Assembly (NCBI RefSeq): GCF_021227995.1
Contig: NZ_CP089301.1
Span: 5,518,001-5,582,000 of the forward strand
Direction of reading: 5' to 3'
Origin: Novosphingobium kaempferiae
GTDB lineage: Bacteria > Pseudomonadota > Alphaproteobacteria > Sphingomonadales > Sphingomonadaceae
Length of the DNA: 64,000 nucleotides
Shown: positions 27,177-36,640 of the stretch, piece by piece
Position numbering within the stretch: position 1 is the stretch's first letter
How the letters are laid out: every line of letters starts with the position of its first letter
The notes under the pieces: model-generated
What the model was told of the DNA's origin: nothing
The model's database searches: none
What the model saw: only the letters and a program-made list of their open reading frames with translations
Made by a program: the position numbers and the translations under genes

Positions 27177-28921
27177 GCCGGGCGCGCCTGCTGGCCGGGG
27201 CCGCGCTGGCGGCGAGTGCCTCGCTGCTCTCCGCAGCACCGGAGTTTGGCATCGGCGAGGCCGCGCGGCTGCCGGGGTTCGCCGCCGAACTGGCGCAGCG
27301 GCCTTCGCTGACCGGCGCCTCCGCGTGGGTCGCGATGCCGGAGAAGGAAGCGTGGCATCGCCTCTCCACCGTGGCGGGTTCGCAGCGGCAGGGCGCGCGC
27401 TGGGACTATGCGCGCAGCCTCATCGCCGCCGAGCGTGGTCCCGAGGCGCTCGGTGTGCTGGAGGTGATGCGGCAGGACGATCCCGACCTCGGCATGGTCG
27501 ATGCGTGGCGTCTCGCGCACGGGGCCGCGCTGGTGCAGGTGGGCCGGGCCGAGGGGGCGCTGGCCGAACTCGACATGCCGGGCCTGCGCGCCAATCCCGA
27601 GGCTTGCCTGTGGCGGCTGCGCGCACTCGCGGGCGAGGGGCTGGCCGAGCAGGCGCTGCAACAGCTCGACTGCGCCGGTCCCGCGCTGGAAAAGCCACGC
27701 GCTGCGCCGTTCGTGCTGGCTGCCGCCCGCGCGGGCGTGGAGGGCGGTGCGCCCGACAAGGCGCTGCACTGGCTGTCGTGGCTGCCCGACCGCGATCCGG
27801 CCGCCAATCTCCTGCGCGGGCGTGCCGAGCAGTTGCTGGGTCGGGTGGACGAGGCGCGCCTGCGCTTCGCCCGCGTCGAGCAGTCCGGCGGCCCCGCCGA
27901 ACGCGTGGATGCGCGCCTGAGCCGTATCGAGGGCGAAGTCGCGCGCAATGCCATCCGGCCCGAGGCGGCGCTGAAGCAGCTCGACGCGATCCGCTATTCC
28001 TGGCGCGGCGACGCCATCGAGGAACGCGCGCTGCGCCTGTCCTATCGCCTTGCCGACGCCCGCCACGATCTGCCCGCGACGCTGGCCGCAGGGGCCGCGC
28101 TGGTGCGCTATCACGGGGCGGAAGAAGCTGCCGATTTCCTGCCGGACCTGCGCGGCAAGCTCACCGAAGCGCTCGACCCCGCGCGCAAGCTGCCGCTGGA
28201 CAAGGCGGCGGGGCTTTACTGGGACTACCGCGACCTCGCCCCGTCGGGTGCCGAGGGCGACCTGATGGCGAGCCGCCTTGCCGGGCGGTTGCAGCAGGCG
28301 GGGCTGTTCGAGCGGGCCGCCGACCTCCTGTCCTATCAGCTCACGCAGCGCGCGGGCGACCTCGCGCGCGGTCCGCTTTCGGCGCGGGTGGCGGGGCTCT
28401 ACATCCTTGCCGGGCGGCCCGAACGGGCGCTGCGCACCTTGCGCGAAACCGACGATCCCGGCCTTCCCGATGGCATGATCGCCGAGCGCAAGCGGGTCGA
28501 GGCGGCCGCGCTCACGCAGGTCGGGCGGATGGACGAGGCGCTGGCGGTCCTGCAAGACCTCCCCGGTTCCAGCCCCCTGCAGGCGGAGATCCTCTGGCAG
28601 CGGCGCGAGTGGTCGCGCTATGCGCAGATGTCCGCCCCCGCGCTGCCCAAGGGGCGCTCGCTCGATGCGGTGGCGCAGGCACAAGTGCTGCGCCACGCGA
28701 TCTCGCAGGCGATGCTGGGGCGCGAGGATGTGCTGGCGGGGCTGCACGCCCGCTATGCCGCCGCGTTCCGGGGACTGCCTTCCGCGCCGGTGTTCGAGAT
28801 GCTGACCGGCGCACCCGGCGCGGTCGATCCCGGCAAGCTGGCGCAGGCGATGGCGGCGATCCCCTCTGCCAGCCCGGCGGGGGACTTCGCCGATCTGCTG
28901 GAGGGCGGGAAGAAGGGCTGA
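27173..28921 (+). CDS. Secreted helical-repeat (TPR-like) protein, flagellar cluster
   Basis: This 582-residue protein has a signal peptide (ARLLAGAALAASASLLSAAP). The rest is an alpha-solenoid of Ala/Leu/Arg-rich helices with TPR-like pairs, for example AWRLAHGAALVQVGRAEGAL, AGLYILAGRPERALRTLRET and AALTQVGRMDEALAVLQDLP. It is predicted periplasmic. GTG 27173 overlaps the small membrane gene; longer open frames upstream lack a signal peptide. A scaffold or assembly role is possible; this is inference from position only. Confidence 0.72.
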   Translation: MSRARLLAGAALAASASLLSAAPEFGIGEAARLPGFAAELAQRPSLTGASAWVAMPEKEAWHRLSTVAGSQRQGARWDYARSLIAAERGPEALGVLEVMRQDDPDLGMVDAWRLAHGAALVQVGRAEGALAELDMPGLRANPEACLWRLRALAGEGLAEQALQQLDCAGPALEKPRAAPFVLAAARAGVEGGAPDKALHWLSWLPDRDPAANLLRGRAEQLLGRVDEARLRFARVEQSGGPAERVDARLSRIEGEVARNAIRPEAALKQLDAIRYSWRGDAIEERALRLSYRLADARHDLPATLAAGAALVRYHGAEEAADFLPDLRGKLTEALDPARKLPLDKAAGLYWDYRDLAPSGAEGDLMASRLAGRLQQAGLFERAADLLSYQLTQRAGDLARGPLSARVAGLYILAGRPERALRTLRETDDPGLPDGMIAERKRVEAAALTQVGRMDEALAVLQDLPGSSPLQAEILWQRREWSRYAQMSAPALPKGRSLDAVAQAQVLRHAISQAMLGREDVLAGLHARYAAAFRGLPSAPVFEMLTGAPGAVDPGKLAQAMAAIPSASPAGDFADLLEGGKKG

Positions 28922-28933
28922 GCGGCCCGCCGG

Positions 28934-29842
28934 TTACTTCAGGAAGTTCGCCAGCGACATCGAGTTGAGCTGCGCGAAGACCGAGTAGCTCGCCTGAAGG
29001 ATCGTCTGGCGCTGCGTGATGTCGAGCGCGACCTGCCCCATGTCGGCGTCCTCCACCGAGCCGATCACTTCGGTCAGCAGCTTCACGCGGTCTTCCGCGC
29101 GCGTCTCCAGCGTCTCGACCTGCGCCTGTCGGCGGCCGTTCTGCGCGTTGACGGTGCGCACGTCGGCCACGCCCGCATCGAACAGTTCGATAGCGTCGGT
29201 GAGCGCCTGCTTCTGGTCCGCAGTGAGGGTGTCGCCGATGGGACCAGCGTCGGCCAGCGCCTGGAACGCGGTGATGAGCTTCTTCGCCACGTCGCTGGCG
29301 CCGATGCCGTACTGCACGTCCACGCCCTCGCCCGCACGGGTGGACTGGCGCACGTCATCGTTGGCGAAGGCCTCCTCGGGATCGATCCCGGCGATGTCCT
29401 CAAGCTTCTCGGGCAGGAACGGCGCGGTCGCGTTCTGCGAACCGGCGAACAGATACTTGCCCGCCTCGGTCGCGTTGAGCGAGGCGCGCAGGCCCTTGAA
29501 AGCGTCCTCGATCATGCCCTGAAGGCCCGGAGAATTGCCGGTGCCGATGGCGTTGAACAGTTCCTCGCGCAAGTCGCCCAGCGAGGAATCGATCTGCTCC
29601 AGATTGGCCTGGTAGAGCGACAGCGTGGTCGAGACGCGGCTGATGTTGGTCTGGTAGGTTTCCTGCGTCACCAGCATCGAGCGCGCCGACAGCGTGCGCA
29701 CGGCGTCGAGCCCGAGCCCGGCGTAATCGGTCGCCTTCTTCTTGGTGTTGAGCTGCATCTGGCTGGTGGCCAGATCCTGCTGCGCGCGCATGATCGCGCC
29801 GGAAAGCGTGGTCTGGAGCGGGATGGTGGCGACGCGGGTCAT
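28934..29842 (-). CDS. flgL: Flagellar hook-associated protein 3, FlgL
   Basis: This 302-residue flagellin-like protein has N-terminal VATIPLQTTLSGAIMRAQQD then LATSQMQLNTKKKATDYAGL, and ends QASYSVFAQLNSMSLANFLK. It forms the hook-filament junction with FlgK. It is the last gene of the leftward flgE-flgK-flgL operon and is convergent with the TPR-like gene (12-bp gap). Confidence 0.95.
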   Translation of the reverse strand: MTRVATIPLQTTLSGAIMRAQQDLATSQMQLNTKKKATDYAGLGLDAVRTLSARSMLVTQETYQTNISRVSTTLSLYQANLEQIDSSLGDLREELFNAIGTGNSPGLQGMIEDAFKGLRASLNATEAGKYLFAGSQNATAPFLPEKLEDIAGIDPEEAFANDDVRQSTRAGEGVDVQYGIGASDVAKKLITAFQALADAGPIGDTLTADQKQALTDAIELFDAGVADVRTVNAQNGRRQAQVETLETRAEDRVKLLTEVIGSVEDADMGQVALDITQRQTILQASYSVFAQLNSMSLANFLK

Positions 29843-29853
29843 GGCCTTGTATC

Positions 29854-31950
29854 CTACAACATGCCGAGCAGGGCGTCGTACATCTGCGACGCCGTGGACA
29901 TCACCCGCGCGGAGGCGGAATAGCTGTTCTGCAATACGACCATCTGCGCCAGTTCCTCGTCGATGTTGACGCCGGAATAGGAATCGCGCCGGTTCACCGC
30001 GTCGCCGAGGCGCGCGGAGGTGTCCTTCATGGTTGTCTGCGCGAGCGAGGCCTCGGAACCGGCGCTGCCCAGCAGGCGGCTCGTGAAGAGTGAGATCGTT
30101 GCGCTGCCGTTCTTGCCGAAGTCCACCGTCGCGCCGAGCGCATCGACGAAGGCGTTGGCCCCGCGGATGTCGCCTGCGCCGATGGCCTTCTGCCCCACCG
30201 CCGCGTCAAGCTGGAGCCGCGCCAGCGGCACCCGCGAAGTGTCCGACAGCATGGTCGCGGGCACCTTGGCGGTGGAGAGGCCGCTGGCCGCTCCGGTGAG
30301 GCCCGAAAGTGCGGAGAACGAAAGGCCGGTGCCGAGGCGGTCGGTCGAGTCCGAGGGGATCGAGATGGTCGCTCCGGCGCTGGCCGTCTTCGCGGTGAAG
30401 GCGACGCGACCGCGCGGGTCGAGGGCGAAGCTGCCGTGCTCGGCGAGCGGGCTGGCGTTCAGCTCGTTGATGATGTCGCCCCACGTCCCGCCGCCTTCGC
30501 CGGTGAGGGTGTGGGTGGCGAGGATGCGGCCGGAGGTGTCGCGCAGCACGATCTGCGCGGTCTCGCCCGTGCCGAAGCCGTGCGGATCGGCGGCGGTGAA
30601 GCCCGAAGGCGCGAGCGCGCTGCTGTCCGAGCGGATCAGGTTGTTGAGCCCGAAGAACTGCGAGAAGCCGACTCCGGCGCGCGCGCTCGGCGTGGTGGGA
30701 TCCTGCGCGATGGCGATGCCGTTGGCGCTGGATGTCGCGCCGATAGACAGCGCGCCGTCAGTGAAGCTGGCCGTTCCCGCAGGCGAGAGCCCGGCATTGA
30801 TCGCGGTGATCGCCTGGTCGACGGTGGCGTTGGGGCCGAGCGCGTCGAAGTCGACGGTGGTCTTGGCTACCAGCGTGCCGTCCTTGGCGACGACCGCGAA
30901 CGTCGCCTTGCCGGTGAAGCCGAGGCGGTCGGCGCCGACGAGGCCGTTGGCCTGCCCGGTCAGCGTCTGCGGCGGCGGCAGCGTGGTGCCTTCGTTGGAG
31001 ACCTTGTTCAGCGTCTCGGCAAGGCCGGTGAAGAGCTGGCCGAGCTGTTCCGAGAAATTGGGCAGCGCGCGGTCGCGCATGTCGAGGAGGCCGCCCAGCT
31101 TGCCGCCGACGAGGCCGGTGGAATCGATCTGCTCGCCGGTCGATGCGCCCATGGTGCCGTCGTCGGCGGCGAAGCGGATGTCGATCGGGGCATAGCTCGC
31201 CTGCGATGCGGCGACGCCCGAGGCATAGTTGAGCTGGCGCAGGCGCTTGTCGAGCAGCACTTGTCCCGATGCGCTGTCGATGGTGACGCGCCCGTCCGGC
31301 TGTTCGCGCACGGTCACTTCCATGAGGCCGCTCAGTTCCTGCAGCGCGTTCATCCGCTCGTCCGCAGGGCCGGACGTGCTGAGGCCGAGGCCCTGCAGGC
31401 GCGAGACTTCGGCGTTGAGGCCGTGGACCTTGCGCAGCAGCACGTTGACGCGGCCGACGGTGTCCGAGACCTCGCTCTCGACGTCGGCCTGGAGATTTGC
31501 GACGTCCTTCTGCAAGCCGTTCAGCGCGTCGATGCTGTCGGAGACGTTGCCGGTGAACAGCGCGATCGACTGGGCCGATCCCTGAAGCCCGGCGATCTGC
31601 GAGACTGCGCTGGTGATCGCCGAGAGCCGTGCGGCAAGGCCGGACTTGGAATCGGGCGCGCCGAGCAGCGACTGCATGCGGTCGAGGTAGGTCGACACCG
31701 CCTCGGCCCGCCCGGCGGCGCCGCCGCGCTGGTAGACTGCGTTCTCGAGGAACTTGTCCGCCACGCGCGTCGGCTCGCCGACGATCACGCCGTTGACCGT
31801 GCCCCCCGCCACCGATGCGCTCTGCGCGACCTTCTGGCGCGCATAGCCCGGCGTGCTGACGTTCGCGATGTTGGTCGAGACCGTCTGCATCCCCGCCTGC
31901 GAGGCGCCGAGCCCCGACATGGCGGAATTGAGGATCGAGTTGAGGGACAC
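29854..31950 (-). CDS. flgK: Flagellar hook-associated protein 1, FlgK
   Basis: This 698-residue protein starts SLNSILNSAMSGLGASQAGM, with the rod/hook motif STNIANVSTPGYARQKV. The middle domain is long and Ala/Gly/Ser-rich, and the C-terminus is LAQMVVLQNSYSASARVMST then ASQMYDALLGML. Length and both conserved ends match FlgK. It lies between flgE and flgL with short gaps. Confidence 0.95.
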   Translation of the reverse strand: MSLNSILNSAMSGLGASQAGMQTVSTNIANVSTPGYARQKVAQSASVAGGTVNGVIVGEPTRVADKFLENAVYQRGGAAGRAEAVSTYLDRMQSLLGAPDSKSGLAARLSAITSAVSQIAGLQGSAQSIALFTGNVSDSIDALNGLQKDVANLQADVESEVSDTVGRVNVLLRKVHGLNAEVSRLQGLGLSTSGPADERMNALQELSGLMEVTVREQPDGRVTIDSASGQVLLDKRLRQLNYASGVAASQASYAPIDIRFAADDGTMGASTGEQIDSTGLVGGKLGGLLDMRDRALPNFSEQLGQLFTGLAETLNKVSNEGTTLPPPQTLTGQANGLVGADRLGFTGKATFAVVAKDGTLVAKTTVDFDALGPNATVDQAITAINAGLSPAGTASFTDGALSIGATSSANGIAIAQDPTTPSARAGVGFSQFFGLNNLIRSDSSALAPSGFTAADPHGFGTGETAQIVLRDTSGRILATHTLTGEGGGTWGDIINELNASPLAEHGSFALDPRGRVAFTAKTASAGATISIPSDSTDRLGTGLSFSALSGLTGAASGLSTAKVPATMLSDTSRVPLARLQLDAAVGQKAIGAGDIRGANAFVDALGATVDFGKNGSATISLFTSRLLGSAGSEASLAQTTMKDTSARLGDAVNRRDSYSGVNIDEELAQMVVLQNSYSASARVMSTASQMYDALLGML

Positions 31951-31973
31951 GGGCCCGGGCCGTCAGCTTGGCG

Positions 31974-33302
31974 TCAGCGCTTCAGGTTGCTCACTTCCTG
32001 CAGCATGTCGTCCACGGTGGTGATGATCTTGGACGAGGCGCTGTAGGCGCGCTGGAACAGGATCATGTTGGAGAACTCCGCCGCAAGATCGACGTTGGAG
32101 GCTTCCAGCATGCTCGCCGAGATCTTGCCGCTGCCCGCGAGGCCTGCCGCGTTGATGGCGACGTTGCCCGATTCCTGCGAGACGAGGTAGGCGTTGCCGC
32201 TGATGCGGGTCAGGCCGTCCGGGTTCTGGAACGTGGCGAGCGGGATCTGGTAGATCGCGCGCGAGGTGCCGTCGTCGAAGATGGCGCTGACGATGCCGGT
32301 GTCGGAGATCTTCACCGACGCCACCGTCCCCAGCATGCCGCCGTCGATGGTGGAGGACAGCAGCGCCGAGGTGCTGCCGAACTGGGTCAGGCCGGTGAGC
32401 CCGTTGTTGCTGCCGAGATCGAACGTGATCGGAACCGAGCCGGCCTTGTTCGCGTACTCGAGCGTCAGCTTGGGGATGATCGGGATCGGCATCGGCGGCG
32501 TGCCGGTGTCGAGCGGCAGCTTCAGACTGCCATCGGCGTTGAAGCTGACGTCGTACTCGCCGATGATGCCATCGACGACGTCCACATCATTGACCTGCGT
32601 GACGTCACCCGCTTCGCTCGTGACGACAGCCTTCCACTGGTTGGCGTCGGTCTTGAAGAAGTTGAACGTCAGCGTGTGCGAGGAACCCTGCGCGTCGTGG
32701 ATCTCCACCGGGCGCGAGAATTGCGGCTTGAGCGTGCCGTCGATGAACTTGGCCCTGTCGTAGCCGGTGACTTCCGCGGTGGAATCGAGGTTGGCGCGGA
32801 TCTGGATCGAGGTCGTCGGCGTCGCCGCGCCGGTCAGCGCGTTGGGACGGATCGGCTGGAGCGAGGACAGGCTGCCGTCGTTGACCGCGACGCCCTTGCT
32901 GTCGATCGGCCAGCCCATCAGGTAGTAGCCTGCGGTGTTGCGCAGGTAGCCCGAGGGGTCGGTGGTGAACGAACCGGCGCGGGTATAGGCGATGGCGCCG
33001 TTGGCGTCGGCGCTGGAGCGCACGACGAAGAAGCCCGATCCGTCGATGCCGATGTCGGTCAGGCTCGACGAGGCCTGAAGCAGTCCCTGCTTGGAGATCA
33101 GCGCCTTGGGCGTCGCGGCGACGCCGCCCGCAGAATAGCTGCTGGTCAGGCTCCCGCCGGTGACGAGCGACTGGAACTGCGCGGAGGCACCCTTGTAGCC
33201 GATGGTGTTCACGTTGGTGATGTTGTCGGCGACGGTCGCCATCGCGCTCGACTGCGCGCTGAGGCCCGAAACGCCGGCATAGAGAGCGGAATAGAGACTC
33301 AT
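31974..33302 (-). CDS. flgE: Flagellar hook protein FlgE
   Basis: This 442-residue protein begins SLYSALYAGVSGLSAQSSAM with VADNITNVNTIGYKGASAQF. It has the hook D1 segments YTRAGSFTTDPSGYLRNTAG and DIGIDGSGFFVVRSS, and ends FQRAYSASSKIITTVDDMLQ. It is the first gene of the leftward hook operon. A TCCTACAAT element lies 64 bp upstream. No flgD gene is found next to it. Confidence 0.96.
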   Translation of the reverse strand: MSLYSALYAGVSGLSAQSSAMATVADNITNVNTIGYKGASAQFQSLVTGGSLTSSYSAGGVAATPKALISKQGLLQASSSLTDIGIDGSGFFVVRSSADANGAIAYTRAGSFTTDPSGYLRNTAGYYLMGWPIDSKGVAVNDGSLSSLQPIRPNALTGAATPTTSIQIRANLDSTAEVTGYDRAKFIDGTLKPQFSRPVEIHDAQGSSHTLTFNFFKTDANQWKAVVTSEAGDVTQVNDVDVVDGIIGEYDVSFNADGSLKLPLDTGTPPMPIPIIPKLTLEYANKAGSVPITFDLGSNNGLTGLTQFGSTSALLSSTIDGGMLGTVASVKISDTGIVSAIFDDGTSRAIYQIPLATFQNPDGLTRISGNAYLVSQESGNVAINAAGLAGSGKISASMLEASNVDLAAEFSNMILFQRAYSASSKIITTVDDMLQEVSNLKR

Positions 33303-33365
33303 GGCATTCTCCTGCGGTGCGGCCCTGCTGGCAGGGAGGCGGGCTCCGTCGCACCGGACGCAGGT

Positions 33366-33374
33366 ATTGTAGGA
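33366..33374 (-). promoter_or_regulatory. Extended -10-like element upstream of flgE
   Basis: Read towards flgE the bases are TCCTACAAT, 64 bp before the start. It lies 74 bp from the opposite-facing flbT element in the same 181-bp gap. Confidence 0.5.
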
Positions 33375-33447
33375 AGGAATTGTCCAAGTCGGTTTTTTCG
33401 GGAGCAGGAAAAAATTGCCGCCTGTAAGCGGGAGCTTTACGCCTGCA

Positions 33448-33456
33448 TCCTATAAT
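33448..33456 (+). promoter_or_regulatory. Extended -10-like element upstream of flbT
   Basis: The exact consensus TCCTATAAT, 28 bp before the flbT ATG. The 35-bp region upstream (GGGAGCTTTACGCC) has no TTGACA-like hexamer. Confidence 0.6.
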
Positions 33457-33483
33457 GGACAGTCTCGAAGGGGCTATTTGGAC

Positions 33484-33921
33484 ATGACGCTTCGCATTTC
33501 GCTTCGCAACGGCGAGCCGGTCATCGTGAACGGCGCGGTTCTGCGCGCAGTGGGTCGTACCGACCTCGTGCTGGAGAACAGCGCGACGATCCTGCGCGGG
33601 CGCGACGTCATGAAGCCGCAGGACGCCACTTCGCCCGCCAAGCACCTCTACTTCGCGTGCATGATGGCCTACATCGACCCGGCCGATCTCGCCCATCACC
33701 AGCAGGTGCTGCTGGAGAAGCTGGAGGCCTTGATGGCCGCCCTGCGCGCGCCCGAGGCCAAGGCAGTCTGCGTCGCCTTTGCAGAGAAGATCGCGACCGG
33801 CGATTTCTACCAGGCGCTTTCCGAATGCCGCTGGCTGATCGGCTACGAGACCGAGGCGCTGGCCCGCCTCTCGCCCGCCGCCGAAGCCGCTCCCGCCCCC
33901 ACCCCCACTCCCGCCGCCTGA
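33484..33921 (+). CDS. flbT: Flagellar biosynthesis regulator FlbT
   Basis: This 145-residue protein has TLRISLRNGEPVIVNGAVLR, LENSATILRGRDVMKPQDAT and HLYFACMMAYIDP, typical FlbT blocks. In Caulobacter FlbT binds the 5' region of flagellin mRNA and destabilises it until the hook is finished. The C-terminus has a Pro/Ala/Thr tail. It heads the fliI-fliJ operon rather than sitting beside flagellin or flaF. Confidence 0.9.
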   Translation: MTLRISLRNGEPVIVNGAVLRAVGRTDLVLENSATILRGRDVMKPQDATSPAKHLYFACMMAYIDPADLAHHQQVLLEKLEALMAALRAPEAKAVCVAFAEKIATGDFYQALSECRWLIGYETEALARLSPAAEAAPAPTPTPAA

Positions 33922-33934
33922 GGAACCGCAGGAC

Positions 33935-35284
33935 GTGCCACTGGCCGCTGCCGCCTCCGGTCTGCGGATGCTGGCGCCCGACCAGCGCTACGGGCGCGTC
34001 GTCGCGGTGCGCGGCGCGCTGATCGAGGTGGACGGCCTTGCCGGAGCGGCGCGCATCGGCTCACGCGTGACGCTGCGCTCGCCCGCCGGGCCGATCGAAG
34101 CGGAAGTGATCGGGCTCGACCACGGCATCGCCCACTGCATGCCGTTCAACGAGCCGGAGGGCATCGCCTCGGGATCGCGCGTGGACCTTTCGGCAGGGCA
34201 GTTCGGCCTGCGCGTCTCGTCCGGCTGGCTGGGCCGCGTGGTGGACGGGCTCGGGCGGCCGGTCGACGGCAAGGGACCGTTGCCGCAGGGGCGCGAGCAG
34301 CGCCGCATCAAGTCCGCGCCGCCCCCCGCCTCCGCCCGCGCCCGCGTCGGCGCGCGGATCGAGACGGGCGTGCGCGCGCTGGACCTCTTCGCGCCGCTGT
34401 GCCGGGGCCAGCGCCTCGGTCTCTTCGCGGGCTCGGGCGTCGGCAAGTCCACGCTGCTCTCGATGCTGGCGCGCTGGACCGAGTGCGACGTGGCGGTGAT
34501 CGGCCTCATCGGCGAGCGTGGCCGCGAAGTGCAGGAATTCATCCAGGACGATCTCGGCGAGGAAGGCCTTGCCCGCAGCGTCGTCGTCGTCGCCACCTCG
34601 GACGAGCCTGCCTTGCTGCGGCGGCAGGCGGCATGGACCACGCTGGCGGTGGCCGAGCATTTCCGCGACGCCGGGCTCGACGTGCTGTGCCTGATGGACT
34701 CGGTCACGCGCTTCGCCATGGCCCAGCGCGAGATCGGCCTCGCCGGGGGCGAGCCCCCCGCGACCAAGGGCTATACGCCCACCGTCTTCGCCGAACTGCC
34801 GCGCCTGCTGGAGCGCGCGGGGCCGGGCCGCATGGCCGAGAACGGGCAGGCGCAGGGCGCGATCACCGGCCTGTTCACCGTCCTCGTCGATGGCGACGAT
34901 CACAACGAGCCGGTGGCGGACGCGGTGCGCGGCATCCTTGACGGCCACGTCGTCATTACCCGGCAGATCGCCGAGCGCGGGCGCTATCCCGCAATCGATG
35001 TGCTGCGTTCCATCTCGCGCACGCTGCCGCAATGCCTCGATCCCGCGGACAACGCCACGCGGCTGGCGGCGCGACGCGAACTGGCGACGTGGAAGGACAT
35101 GGAGGAGATGGTGCGCCTCGGCGCCTATCGCGCAGGCGCCAGCGCCGAAGTGGACCGCGCCGTCGCGCTCGCTCCGCAGATCGAGGATCTGCTGCGGCAG
35201 GACAAGCGCGCGCGCAGCTTCGCGGCGCAGGATTTCGCGGCCCTGTCCGCCATTCTGGAGGGTATCCATGAAAACGCCCTATGA
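33935..35284 (+). CDS. fliI: Flagellum-specific ATPase FliI
   Basis: This 449-residue protein has a Walker A loop GSGVGKST at residues 166-173 and GLIGERGREVQEFIQDDLG of the F1-like core. Walker B is VLCLMDSVTRFAMAQREIGL. The start is GTG 33935, 13 bp after flbT. FliI energises the flagellar export apparatus with FliH (not in the window) and FliJ, whose gene overlaps its 3' end. Confidence 0.94.
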   Translation: MPLAAAASGLRMLAPDQRYGRVVAVRGALIEVDGLAGAARIGSRVTLRSPAGPIEAEVIGLDHGIAHCMPFNEPEGIASGSRVDLSAGQFGLRVSSGWLGRVVDGLGRPVDGKGPLPQGREQRRIKSAPPPASARARVGARIETGVRALDLFAPLCRGQRLGLFAGSGVGKSTLLSMLARWTECDVAVIGLIGERGREVQEFIQDDLGEEGLARSVVVVATSDEPALLRRQAAWTTLAVAEHFRDAGLDVLCLMDSVTRFAMAQREIGLAGGEPPATKGYTPTVFAELPRLLERAGPGRMAENGQAQGAITGLFTVLVDGDDHNEPVADAVRGILDGHVVITRQIAERGRYPAIDVLRSISRTLPQCLDPADNATRLAARRELATWKDMEEMVRLGAYRAGASAEVDRAVALAPQIEDLLRQDKRARSFAAQDFAALSAILEGIHENAL

Positions 35285-35702
35285 CGCCGCGCTGCGCGTG
35301 CGGCAGCGCGAACTGGACGAAGTGAGCAGCGCGATCCGCAGCGAGGCGGGCGTGCTCGGCGCGGTGGAGAGCGAACGCGCACAGGTGTTGGCGGCGCTGC
35401 GCCGCGAGGCCGATCTCGCCGCCGCCGATCTCACGCTGGTGTCGCCCGGCTGGCAACGGCGGATGCGGGGCGAGCGGCAGGCGCTGAGCGCGCGGCAGGT
35501 GGAACTGGAGGCGCGGATCGCCGCGCTGCGCACCGTGGCGACCGACGCCTATGGCGTCCTGCGCGGGATCGAGAACGCGGCGGACGATTACCGCGCCGAG
35601 GCCGCGCGCAGCGAAGCCGCCGCCGAGCAGTCGGCCAGCGACGATCTCAGCGCCGCCGCCTTCCTGCGCACGCTGCGCGCTCAGCGGGGCGACGCGCGGT
35701 GA
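35268..35702 (+). CDS. fliJ: FliJ-like flagellar export coiled-coil protein
   Basis: The 144-residue product is almost wholly coiled coil (RQRELDEVSSAIRSEAGVLG; RQALSARQVELEARIAALRT). It begins inside the last 17 bp of fliI, the normal place for fliJ. Sequence conservation of FliJ is low, so position and shape carry the call. It would act as the stalk that rotates within the FliI hexamer. Confidence 0.75.
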   Translation: MKTPYDAALRVRQRELDEVSSAIRSEAGVLGAVESERAQVLAALRREADLAAADLTLVSPGWQRRMRGERQALSARQVELEARIAALRTVATDAYGVLRGIENAADDYRAEAARSEAAAEQSASDDLSAAAFLRTLRAQRGDAR

Positions 35703-36640
35703 TCGACGGGACGCGCTCTTCGGACCTGGCGGCGACGAACCTGTCGGCGTCGCAGAAGGCGCGTCTGATCTACGACGAGGCGCGCAGCGAGATGTCGGGC
35801 CGCCTCTGGCGCGCGGCGCTCGGCTCGGCCGAGGATCAGGACCGTGCGCAGCCGGCCACGCCGACCGGGCATAGCGAGCCGATCGGCCTCGACCGCCTGC
35901 TGGCGATCCTCGATCCTGAATCGGCGGCGGCCTTGCACACCGCTCCGGCCCCCGAGATCGCGGCGGCAGCGCCCGCCGCCCCGAGTGAAGCGGCTCAGGC
36001 GATGCAGGACGGGCCGAACGCGCGCTATGCCGGGATGCTCGATGCGGCGGCGGAACGGACCGGGCTGCCTGCCTCGGCGCTGGCGGCCATCGTCGATGCC
36101 GAGGCGGCGAAGGGGGCGGGCGGCACCTGGCAGCCCTATTCGCGCAACCCGCGGTCGAGCGCGGCGGGCCTCGGCCAGTTCCTCAACCGCACGTGGGAAG
36201 GCGAGGCGGAACGCGCGGGCACCTGGCTCAACGCGACGGCGCAGGCGAACGGCTGGCTCGATGGCAAGGGGCAGGTCCGGGGTGAGAGCCGGGGCGCGCT
36301 GCTGGCGCTGCGTTACGACCCGCGCGCCTCGATCGAGGCCGTCGCCGACTATGCCAGCGCCAATGTCGCGGCACTGCGCGGCGCGGGGGCGCGGATCGGC
36401 GAGGGGACGACCGAAGTGGCGCAGGCGGCCTACCTCGGCCATCATCTCGGCGTCGGCGATGCACGGCGCTTTCTTGCAGGCGGGCTTTCGCCCGACCGGG
36501 CGCGCAGGCTGCTCGGCGCGCAAGTGGGCTCGGCGGCGGCGGAGCGGCGCATCGCGCAGGCGGGCGGCGCGGTCGCGGCGCATCGTACATGGCTGCTCGA
36601 TTACGTCGGCAAGCATGTACGCCCCGAACGTTTCGCTTGA
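35699..36640 (+). CDS. Lytic transglycosylase-like protein of the flagellar cluster
   Basis: This 313-residue protein has a low-complexity N-terminal half. A lysozyme-like segment follows: YAGMLDAAAERTGLPASALA, VDAEAAKGAGGTWQPYSRNP and RSSAAGLGQFLNRTWEGEAE. The VDAE Glu may be catalytic. No signal peptide is visible, so export through the flagellar apparatus is possible, as for FlgJ. GTG 35699 overlaps the fliJ stop. It may replace the FlgJ muramidase to open peptidoglycan for the rod. Confidence 0.72.
   Translation: MIDGTRSSDLAATNLSASQKARLIYDEARSEMSGRLWRAALGSAEDQDRAQPATPTGHSEPIGLDRLLAILDPESAAALHTAPAPEIAAAAPAAPSEAAQAMQDGPNARYAGMLDAAAERTGLPASALAAIVDAEAAKGAGGTWQPYSRNPRSSAAGLGQFLNRTWEGEAERAGTWLNATAQANGWLDGKGQVRGESRGALLALRYDPRASIEAVADYASANVAALRGAGARIGEGTTEVAQAAYLGHHLGVGDARRFLAGGLSPDRARRLLGAQVGSAAAERRIAQAGGAVAAHRTWLLDYVGKHVRPERFA

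Noticed and set aside
26690..28747. Very long antisense open frame opposite the TPR-like gene
   Set aside because: Its translation is Arg/Gln/Gly-rich without domains, an effect of high GC; the rightward frame has a signal peptide and repeats.
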